Below the pieces are notes generated by a model that saw only the letters and a program-made list of their open reading frames with translations, had not been told where the DNA came from and searched no databases. Shown here piece by piece: positions 46,801 to 58,800 of a stretch of 64,000 nt of DNA. The position numbers and the translations under genes were made by a program. Source of the DNA: Ancylostoma caninum (Eukaryota > Nematoda > Chromadorea > Rhabditida > Ancylostomatidae). Where the stretch lies: NCBI GenBank assembly GCA_037903475.1, contig JBAJFG010000313.1, positions 186,001-250,000 on the forward strand. The letters are read 5' to 3'. How positions within the stretch are numbered: the stretch's first letter is position 1; each line of letters starts with the position of its first letter.

Positions 46801-49800
46801 GGTGAGGTCGTCTCTTTTTCTTTATGAAGTGCTTAGTGAAGATTATTTGAAACAAAAATCTTGTTGAAGAGAAAGATACTGCTACTGTATCGGTGCTGCG
46901 CTGCTATCCTATCCGCCTCCATTCCAGATCTGTACGGCTTCTGATGAAGTCCGAGCATTGTATGTCGACAATGCCTCGTTCGAGCAACTTGATCAGATGA
47001 TGCAGAACGCTCCACCTTACCTGGATAATTCACATCCTTTGAAGTATCACATCGAACTGGTCAGGTAAGACGTTTCGTCACATCAAAACACTAATGGAAG
47101 GAGTCCTCCCTTCACCAGGTTGCTCGCAATGTGCACACGAGGGAAGAACGGCAGCACGGAATTGAAGTGCGCTTCTGAAATCCCTATGGATCATATAGTA
47201 CGAGTCGTCACGTCACCATCATGTTTAATAGAGGTAATTTATCACACCATGCTACCTAGAGCCATTTTTTGTATATAGTAGACGTTTATGGCAAACTTTC
47301 TTCACAAGGAAAGGGTTTGGCTGTGTTTATATTTCATCGCGAAGCGATTGCGCCGCATGGACGGCCAGAACATGTGCGGCACGATGGATAGCAGTAACAT
47401 TATGTCTCGCCGTCGCGTCTTCCTCCATCTCGCAATTTCCCCTCGCTTGTAATGTCACCAAAATCATCCCATCGCGCATGTTAGCAGGTGCAACACGAAT
47501 TTGGTTCACCATGTGATTTTTGAAGGAAAAAGTATAAACAGTGCGCAACATCGCAGGGCGAGGTTAACCGCCAAGCATCACAGCGCGACCATTGCTGCTA
47601 CGTACACCAGATCGACCGCTTTTGAATAGTTTGCATAGGCGCGACGGTCGCATTGCGACCAAGTAGAAACTCAGCTTTTGGGTGGAAGGCTACCGAGCCC
47701 AGTTGTCATGGAATCGCGGAAAAATGAAATAATGACAAACTGTAACTTTCTGTAGACGACGTATACGCATAAAAATTTTCCTTCCAAAAATTTTTTTGAC
47801 ATGTGAAATCTTCACATTTTCTCCCCGTAAAGTTATAATTTTTCTATAAATTTCTCCCTTATATGGTAACTACGCGTTCGTCTACGTTGTGTTTTCTTGT
47901 TGCTCTGGCGCACCTTTGGGTGCACTGAAATAAACAAATAAAATATGCGAATACAAGAGATACAGCTCCCATTTGCTTTTTGCCTGTTGGGGTCTCTGAT
48001 TTGGGCCATTTATCCTTGTGCTCCTAATTTTTCCATATTTAGGTGAAAATGGCTTACTTCCAATTTCTCCTCCACTGTTACATCGACACCGACGCTGAGA
48101 TGAAAGATGCCTATAAACCCGAGTATGTGGATTCATTGCTGCACAATATGCTCAAGGATGTCGAGAAAGTGAGGGACAGCTGACTCTCAAATGCAACTAG
48201 CTGTTAGCAGTCGTGATGCGTACGCTTTCAGCTTCAAAGTGAACTCGCGAAGAAGACCACATCATCAGGCTGTGGAGTTCTGGAGCAGTACATCTGTCTG
48301 ACTGTCACCGAGATACTGCTGAAGTTCTTCGAGAAGCCGTACAGCGAACAGGCAAAGGTTGACATACATGTGAGCTGCACCCATCTCACCTCATCACTCA
48401 CGACCATACCTTGACCAGTATCTCCCTCAGTTCTGCCTCTGAAACTCTGCGTGCCCATTTGCGCAAACGTAAACTTTGTATCACTTCAGAAATAATGGAA
48501 GCACCTCCGACACAGTGAAGAGTACCTGAAATTCGACATTAAGAATTTATTTGTCACATTTTTAGCAAGAAATCACTAGAACTCGCGGCATGCATACAGC
48601 TCATATATACCCCCTCTTTTTCTATAGATTTCCATGAATAATTAAGTAATTTTTTGATTGGTTTATTTATTACCGAATGCAAGAGTTGACGAAAAAGAAC
48701 AACCGTTTGAGAAATAACACCGATAAATACTATGGTAGGTTAAAAAAAATACAATTATTATTAAGTTACTATTATTACAAGAATTACTATTATAACTCTG
48801 GGTAAGGAGTTTTCAAGATGTCGGACAAGCAGGATCGATTATGACATGCACTTCGATAAGTGGGCGGAGCTTCCCTGCATCCAGTGGGTAGCTTACTTGG
48901 AAATTGACGTATGAAAACCCGGCTAAAAGTGGAAAGTCGGAAATTCAGATTTCGGATTTTTCCACTGTTTTTGGAGGGATTTTCGTACGTACCCTTGCAG
49001 CTAGGCTACGCCCACTTTCAGTTAAACCCCACCCACCACTCCCTCACGCACACATTCGAGAAAATTAGAGAATATTCAAACTATTTTTCTCCATTTCTTC
49101 GCTTTTTTCACCCCTTTTACCGGAATTCTTACAGACATTTTTTCATATTACAATCGCCTCTATACTTATATATATATATATATTTATTTATTTATTTATT
49201 ACATGAATGAATCATGTGACAATATCACCTCACCCCCTTCTATACTTCTCCAAATAACAACTTATAGGTTACATATTGAAGTTTCTGAGGTAGAACTGAA
49301 AAATTTGTGTTCGTTGCTTTGTAGATCACATTGATATATAATGGTCAGCGCTATGACTGTTGATGTATGTGCAGTACATGCGTACATACATGTGTCCTGT
49401 CATTCTTTGTCATTCCATTATTGTCCATAACGAGCTACTAGGGCTAGCTGCCAAAAATAGCTGGCACACCTGTGTTCAAAAGAATCAGTCAGCCACGTTC
49501 TGTGACATTCTAGACGCACACAAGTTGAGCACTGTTGCAGGCGCACAAGAAGATGTTCACCTCTCTACTTCAACACCTGAGCATGCTCCATGCTGGTAGT
49601 CTGAAGCGATCACAATCACCGAAGCACTGGTATCGTGTGGATCAATGTATAAAACGGCTGAGAAAGTGGGGTAAGTTTCAAAAAAAATTTAAAAAATTGC
49701 TGTGAAGCAGCTAGCCAATCGTAGCAGTTCACGGTGATCTGGTAACCAATCACAGAACAGTTGTCGTACCACTGCCACAATGACAGTGATCCTGGCAACT

Positions 49801-52800
49801 TACGAGTTCGGGACTAATCTGCTTCGAGTTATCTGGTAGCTCAAGTTCCCTAAAATCCAGTGGAGTCCATCATTATTAGTTTTATTGGTATGCTCTTAAT
49901 TCAATGGGGAGTCATTGCTGAGAACCAAAGCATGAAAAAATGAAGGAAAACGACGAAAATTATCAGGATGAACTGGTCCGGTTGTATGTTACACGTTGCC
50001 TGAATGCGTATATGAAAGCATGTCCCCATACTATCCGTATTTTTTTCAGCCGAAGAAAATAACATTGCACTACCAGCAAGTGTCGTCATGCCACCATTCA
50101 GTACCGTTCCAACAGTGAGACAGCGCTGGCAGTGTGCAGCCAACTCAGCAAGGTTCATTGGACAGGTATACTCTTACAGATAGCCGGTTTTGCTTAGAAA
50201 CAACAGTTAGCTGCCTTTCCGTTGTGTGCAGAGTGCTTTTAGGGCCTGAGCATACTGAACTAATTCAACAGCACAACATTTTATACCCTTACATCCTTCC
50301 AACATGGGGTTGTATGGAAAGTTCTCAAAATTCCTTAAAGAGCCCCTATTATTTTTACACTCAAGAGCACCGTCCTACCCAGAATCTTTTTTAGAGATTT
50401 CTATATGAAACAAATCTCCAATAGCTGCCGATCACAATGATATACAGTAGCGGCCAAAATTATATAGCCTTTTGGGTTTCCCTCCATAGCTTCTGGTGAA
50501 GTGAAACTTTGCATAAAAGGAAACCAGAGCATCTTTTTGTGATATGGACTTCTAGTTGCATCCTGACCGACTTAACATTGTAACCAAGAAAGAATGAGCT
50601 AACTTGACAGAAATTCCTACATTGGTTTACTGCTGAAATGAACTCAATTTTGCTTCGTATGCTTGGATCATGATCTGAAAGCATAGGTTTTCATTCAAGT
50701 ATGAGTCGAATCTCCTACAAGGATTCTATTTCTTGTTGAAACACTGCCTACATAAGCCCTTCTGTTATCTTTTTTAGATACTGCGAAATACCGGATTTTG
50801 ACCTTTGTGAATAATAATTTTTCCGAAGAGAATTAGTTGACAAAATGGTGCGATTTCATTCCTTTTCTATTACATGTGACCGTCTACAACATCCTTAAAA
50901 ATCTGAGCTTCGAAGCTCGTCACTAAACGAAGTTATGAGGGAAACGGAGAAAACTTTAAAAGGCTATATAATTTTGGCCGGTACTATATGTATTTTCGTG
51001 CAATTTTATCAAAAAACCCGTTCTTGGGCTCCAGTTCTTGGAGAGCTTGGGGGAGTGGCCAGGGTGAGATCTACATAGTACATTCGCGGGGGTGCACCAT
51101 CTGAAAAATTTCGTAATATTCGTGAAGTCTCCCTATCACCTGTTCCTTAACAAGATAAAAGGTGCGCTTCACGTGTGTCCAGCAATGGTGTACATTTCGG
51201 AGAACACCAATTCGACGTTGGCTCCGCCCACAATCTTCCTGGAAATTGCAGCTCGGAAACGGGTTTTTCGACAATTTTTAACGGACTCACATATACCAGT
51301 GCGATCAGCACTCCCCCAGATTCTCCACATGTGAAAATTCTTGAACGGATTCAAGCTGGAACTGTATTACATTGTATCATGCAAGATCCTCATAATCATT
51401 TGATTAGATTTACAGCTGGTAGTCGAAAAAGCTGAAGAACTTCATTTCTTTCCTTAGGGAATTGTTGATTTCCTTTGAAATTTTTCATACAACCTACTAC
51501 TTATAACCAGAGTGATTGTTGAAACTCCCGCCACTAATACGCAACCCTTTTTTCACTCATTTTCTAATAGCATCTGAAACCTAAATATGCACGACTCAGC
51601 AAACGCTGAACATGCGGAATCGCGCCAACTCCCTGATGATGCCTGGCTTTCCAAACCCACACAACCACAACGAGAAGGTTGCAAATGTCGTCACTTGCTA
51701 TCACGTGAGTTCATCCGTTCTACTCCTCTACCTACCAGCCGTACATGGGATAGAGCCTCTTAACCCTCTTTTTCATCGGGTGAATCTGTCTGTATTCAGA
51801 AGGTGTCGGTATCATAACTCAAACTTCCCCACAGTAACCGGAATCCCTTACATCTCTACTTCTATAATTACTGATGTTTACATTCCTCTAACCGCATTAC
51901 CACCCACCTATGTATATTCCAGATGATGATCGGCGAATTCAAATTCTACCTCCTTCCGCTGCACTCAGCCGAAGGGAGTGTTCTAGTCGACGTACTGCAT
52001 ACACCCGACCTGCTATTTCCAGTTGGGTCGTCGTTGCGTGAGAAATGCGCAAAGGGTGGTGTTGTGACGAAGTGAGTTCAATCTCTGGATTAATGAAGCA
52101 GTTATACTACTTACTCCACGTGAAGCAGAGCATCGCACTGATGAGCGGACATGGGGAGTACAAACAGACCTCCAAATAAATAAACAACACTGATGGTAGA
52201 CGTGAAAGAAAAAAGATGGTGTGGTCCCTTTACATAAATTTGAATAGAAAAAGTAGTTGTGGGAAGGCTATAAGCGAAAAAAAAATATCTGATCAGATGA
52301 TTCTGACGTTTAACTCACCACTTTTCCAAAAGATCAGATGAGACTGTATGAGCCAGAGGCGCCCAAAAACTTCAACATTTTTTCTACATTTCTGTAAGGC
52401 TCTCCTATGTATGTGTACGATAGACATACGTTACATACGTTGTTCCATACATACGTTGTTCCACAAAATCCATTCATATTTTTCCACACAGAGCTTCTAT
52501 GAGATTCCGAAAACAAATATCGAACCATCTTGTACAGTAAACCCGTTTTTGGGTGGTCACAATAACAATGGGGAATCGGGAGAAATTGAGGAATTCAGCT
52601 GGGACATGGCAATGTCATGCAGACATATAGTGGACGTCAATGGCGGTGGCCCATCCGCGGCCTCGAGAAGGACGCCGCGCAACCGCACCGCGCGCGCCAT
52701 AGCTGATGTGTTCTGCTGCTGTTATGCTATATCTAGCAGCTTTCCATCCTATTTCCAGAATTTTTGACCAAATTGGGGAGAAAGCGACTGGAATTAGCAT

Positions 52801-55800
52801 CCCGGCAGCGGAGGACACTGATCCTGGCGCTCGCAGCGCGTTCGCGTTGCGTCCTTGTCGAGGCCGCGGATGGGCCACCATCATTGACGTCCCCAGTATG
52901 TTATAATCATGATCATTGCCTGGAATTACCCGTCTGTGCGAAATTTGAGAGCACTCTGTTGAATACTGTATCTACCCCATACCTTCTACAAGCTTAAAAA
53001 ACTGAGGTAATTCACCCTAGCACCCCCCCCCTCACCCGACAAAGCTCCACTGAGGTTTTTTCTCTTCAAATTTTTGGGGCTTTGTATGTATAATAGTGCC
53101 TTCCTATCAACCTTGGGTTATTAAGCCAACACCTATCAATATCTTCAACAATTTTCTTTATTCCTATTTCAAGGCTGATCCAACACTGCAAAACACTGAT
53201 GCAAAACAAACAGGACAACCTCTGTACCAGAGTCCTGCAGACGCTGTGTCGAATGTGCAACGGTTCAAGACAGAATCTCAGTGAACAGGTAAGTCAAGTA
53301 AATCCTCAGCAATTTGTACATGATAACTAATTATGTACCCAGCTGCCTGCTTCGATTGACATAATTTTCTGTTTGTTTGTTCAGTTCTCAAACCCATAAA
53401 TAATGGAGCAATTTCTTTAGCTCCGTGACGTGCTTGTCACCTCATTCTGGTAGAAGACCTGGACCCTTATGAGATTTCTGAAATCGACGTCTTTGGGCCC
53501 ATTTTTTATTGCCCCGGAATGAGAAAAACGCAACTGCCTACGAGTCGAACAACTTTTGTACGCGATCGTTTCAATTTTAGCAACCAGATAGACTTTTCTA
53601 AAGTCAGACCTTTCTTGCACCTTGTTTATTATTTATTCCCGTGTGGTCACGTGATGCATATGGTGCATCACTCCATTCTCGTGCTTTGAAAACCGCATTT
53701 TTTATGTCCCTTTCACATAAATACAGCATTCAGTACAGGGAACAGAATATCAGAGGGGCGGGCGATCAAAGCTCTAACTTCAGCAAAAGTATGAAAAGAA
53801 GTACTTTTTGAATATACAAATTCATGTCACAACGTTCTGACAAGATAGAAAAGTCATTGGGATGCGCGAAAAAAACACAAAGTCGCGAAAAAACACTATC
53901 ACTAAGATACCATTCACACTAAAGAAAACCCTCTCCTGTGGCCATGTGATGCACACGGTGCATCACGCTATGCGGCCAGAAAAAATCGATTGGCCACGCG
54001 TACTCGCCATGCGAAAATGTGTTCGGTCCGTAATGTGTTAACGTTTATGAACATTTTCTCCACAAAACCCTCCTGGAATATTTTGCAGTGCCCGCCATTG
54101 GAATAGTTTGTGCAGCCCTTACTTTGATGCTATACTTCATTGGAGTATAGCACACTATATCGTCACCAGTGATATTGACCCGATACCCATCCAGTTTGCT
54201 GCTGCTACACTCCCCGAAATGTGTAGCATTTCCGGTCGACGATGATTTCGATACGTATCGATTGGTCGTCAACAACGATGACAGCGAGAGGCCGCCCACA
54301 ATCAATACGTACCGAGACCACTGTCGCCGCGGCCGCAGCGGGCTAAGCCTCTCGAACTGTTATACTTCTCAAGGGGCGTGGTTGCAACCTTCTGGGTGTT
54401 AATTTTCCTGAATTGGGTCAGCGGGGATACTGAGATTGTCGTCAATCCCAGGAAGTTTTTTTTGTTATGCTCACATGTTGGTGAAAAAAAATTACGAAAA
54501 AAAAGGAAGAAAAGAAATTAATATTACGTTTTCAAAAGGAAAATGATCAAATTAAGTAAATACACAAAATAAATATATTCAGAGAACTCCAAACAGACGC
54601 AGTCAAGTGTCAGGACCGCGGCGCGGCTCTCTTGGGCAGAGTCACGGGAGCTCGGCATAGTGTGCGCCTGCGTCTCTGCCCATGAGAGCCGCGCCGCGAT
54701 CTCGACTCTTGTCTGCGTACGTTTGGAGTTTCCCATACATGCAAATGCAAAATACCAGAAGAGAAGATTCTAACGCTACTCGAAGAAAATTGATTTATGT
54801 TTAGCTAACCAACATTACAGCTAAATAACCAACAATTCGCTTCGCCTCAGTGCTACAATTTTAAGTTTATAATAATGCATTAAGTTCGCATTACTTGTTA
54901 TGTCTAATGGAATGTTGTCGAGATTATCCATAAAGACTCATTTGCAGCCGATAGAATTTGTGCTCCCACTAGTTGACGATCCCTTGATGGACTTCTTTAA
55001 CGTAAATGATTTCATTCGTGTGACGCCTACGATCCCAAACACACTTTCCGTTTCATATCCAAGCTTGGTTGAAGAATGTGTTTTGCGTAAATGCGCCTTG
55101 GCTTGATATGTACATAAGTTCGCAGCTTTTCCTCCCTTTCTATGTTCTTCTTGTACGTGAACAATTCGATGGCTTTAGGGTCAAAATTATGACAAGTGCC
55201 AGGGTACGGTGATAAGGTCGATTCAATCTTCACATCAATCTGATTCAGTTTTGGTTTCCTGGCTGGCGATGCCTCGCAACCGCAACGCGTCTGCGACGCG
55301 CTGAAATCTGGCACGCAACGTGAAATTTAACTTCCACCGGTCCTTCTCTTTCTCGGGTCGTTAGGCTACGAAGAGATCCTCCACCTATCCCGGGATAATT
55401 AGGCACCTTTCACAGTATTACTTTAGAAGTAGACAAAGATTGTTCGCCGGCATATCTCTAATTCATAGTGAACTCCAAAACGGCCGTGTGCAAGGGGCGG
55501 GACCGCGGCGCGGCTCTCTTGGGCGAGGACACAGGGGTCTGCATGCTGGCTTTGGCTGTCTGCTTCTGCCAGCAGCAGAACACTCGAGTGCTACGCGATC
55601 CCTCCCTTTGCACCCGGCTGTTTGGAGTTCCCTGTGTTTTTATTCGTACTTCCTAAATATTTGTTTCTAGTTATTTGAATTTTAATTTGATTCTCGGATA
55701 GTCCCACTTCTTTTTTTTCTGCAAGAGCTTCAGTTCGGCTTCCTACACCCCACCCATCTATCCGGCCTACATTTTCCGTATTCCGCTCCGTTTTCTTTGT

Positions 55801-58800
55801 CGGGACTGTCGCTTTTGGTGGTCTTTGGCCTTTGGTGTCACACGATTCACAACAGTACCTAACATTTGTAATTACAGTTTGTGAAAAATTATGCATAGGA
55901 GGCGTCAGTGAGATTGATCCCGACAGAGCGCTGTCCGCGCCATACCAGGTGATCAGTGCATGTGTTGCACTGGCTTTCCGCGTCGCAGTGAACTGCGGCG
56001 CATGTTATCGAATCAATTTCGCTGCCGTCGCCTGTACGTAAAACGATGTTATACAATTTGTAGAGCTGAAAGTATGCGCAACACTTCCGTACATATCAAG
56101 CCAATGTAAAACTAACCGAATATTCCAAATTCTGGACCCACAAAACGCTAGTGTCATAGAACAACCACATTCCAAGAACCATCAATATTCCGATATTTTG
56201 GCATTACCACCAAACTGTACATGTTCTACTCTGTACTCTCAATCAGACACGTTCTTGGAATGTGAAACTCGATCCATACTGGGTATGCTGGCTCAACATA
56301 TTGCAGAAAGGGCGATTTTCGATGCGCAGCCATCGATTGGTATGTGACCTCTCTTACAATCTATCGCTTCTAGTTGAGTTCAAGCTAGCAAGTTTCTATA
56401 GAGCATGCGTTACTCTTAGCTTGGTCGAACTATCCGGCATATTAGTTGCTTTCTTCGTGGGGAGTCTTGGAGATCTCTTATCTGGAAAATATGTTACTAT
56501 TTAAGGGACAAAAGCTTCGATCCAAACTGCTGCAGAGGTATTTCGGGCCTCATGGACATCTTGAACGACAGCATTCACTTACCGATGGAATGGATGGAGT
56601 CAAATGTGAGTTCTCGTTTTGTTTTAAACTTGATAATCAATTTTCCACGGATTTTCCTCTTTAGGCTACAGTGGACGTCAATGACGGTGGCCTATCCGCG
56701 GCCTCGAGAAAAACGCTGCGCGGCGCAGTTGCGCGGCGTCCTTCTCGAGGCCGTGGATGGGCCATCGCCATTGACGTCCATTGTACAGATAAGGTGAAAA
56801 GTTCAGTCCGGTGGAAAGGCGATTACATGAGATGCGTTCCCCACCTGCGCTGCGGCGGCCGCGCGGGGCTAGAGCATAGACAGGAGGGTGGTGGGTGGAG
56901 GCAGTAACTCGTATCTAAATCTACAACCGGCTGCGAGAGGCGCGCCCCATGGACCAGCGCCAATGTGGCGCGAAATTCGAATAAGGGCAGCGGAACGCGT
57001 GGCCAAAACGCGATTTCACTTACAAGAGGAAGGATTTCTTGATTTTGCTTGCAGATTCGCTTGTGGAGAGCCAACAGAGACGTCGATTAAGTGCCAGTGC
57101 TTAATATTTTGCAATAGACCGATGATTAAAGCAAAACCTCGGACAGAAAGCGGTTTTATGATGTGTACTTAATAAAATGGCTGTTAAACTTACTTGAAAG
57201 GTCTCCTACGAATGTTTCTTGTTTTCCTTCTACTCCTACTACTTTTTTTCTGTCTTCTATTCCCTCTGACTCCCCTGTCACCGTTCTTCCTTCTTTTTTT
57301 TCCTCCTATTGTGTCTTCTTATAGTTTCTCTCCCTATTGTTTGTTTTTTTTTTTGTTTCCTTTTCTTCACATCACGTTTTCTTTGTTTCTTTTGCATGCT
57401 ACTGCTTCGGTTTTGTTTCTACTTCTTGTCTTAGCTTTCTGTTAGTAGTTTTCTTTCTTGTTTCTCTTGTACATCACAATTTGCCAGATAGTATGATGCA
57501 TGACGAGGAAAACGCGGGTCAATTTGCAGATTGGCTTTGACCTGATCATGCTTCATGTCGGATCTGGGTAAATACTGCATGCGGCAGAGTCCTTGTTAAC
57601 GAAATCTACTTGACTTGTGAGAAAGGTGACATGTGAGACTCGTACTTCGTCAGAATTGACTGAACTCATCGGAGGTCTGAAGTCTTAATCTACTCAAGAA
57701 ATTCCCTTGTTTAAAATGTTTACTATGAATCATTCTTGAAACAAATTGATAGTCGGTTGTACAAGTCTACTGTCGATTCCATCTTTGATTGGATTCATAT
57801 TACACCATTTTATGATTCGCTTCATTCACGTATAATTCGACTCAAGAGCATAAGCAAGAAATGGCTGACGGGCTCTTAGTTACCCATGACGTCTGGTACA
57901 AGAGGAAGCGAGCGCGCTCCACCGTTATTGCAGGCATTAGATCAGCATAGCAGTGCCTTTCTTTTGGTGCCGTGATGGTCATGACCAAGTGATAGAATTG
58001 TTTCACTTCCTCAATTTTTCACAAGCTGCAAGTGCGTGTATTTGCGAAGGTCCCACTGCGAAGGTCGACGAATATATACAACCATTTAATGAAATGCAAG
58101 CGGCTTAACTAAAGTAACTGAAAGCGTCTCAACATCTCTATGCTTCGAAGAATCTCTCCGTTATGACTACCATCGATAACAATTCACCCTAGACTTCATT
58201 TTCCTTCCTGGATCCTTAATTTCACAATTTCTTATACGAAGCGAAGATTTTGGAGTTCCGTGACAGTCCAGAGATAGTTCTGCGCAAGAGAATATTTGCT
58301 GCAGCCGATCCATACAGCAGACCATCTCGAGTAACTATATATGTAAGTGCCCCCTTCCGGAAAATATGAAGTAAAGTAGAGAAGGAGAAGAAAAAACTAC
58401 TGGTAGGCAAGAAGAAGAAACAAAAACGAAGCAATAGCATGCAAAAGAAACAAAGAAAACGTGATTGGAAGAAAATGAAACAAAAAAACAAACAATAGGG
58501 AGAGAAGCTATAAGAAGACACGATAGGAGGAAAAAAAAGGAAGAACGGTGACAGGGGAGTCAGAGGGAATAGAAGACAGAAAAAAGAAGCAGTAGTACAA
58601 GGAAAACAAGAAACATTCGTAGGAGACCGTTCAAGTAAGTTTAACAGCCATTTTATTAAGTCCACATCATAAAACCGCTTTCTGTCCGAGGTTTTGCTTT
58701 AATCACCGGTCTATTGCAAAATATTAAGCACTGGCACCTAATCGACGTCTCTGTTGGCTCTCCGCGAGCGAATGTTCAAGCAAAATCAAGAAATCCTTCC

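Noticed and set aside
57194..58665. Two similar Leu/Phe-rich frames on opposite strands that look like membrane proteins
   Set aside because: They are the pyrimidine-rich inner halves of the inverted arms of the Mutator-like element, and composition explains the hydrophobicity.
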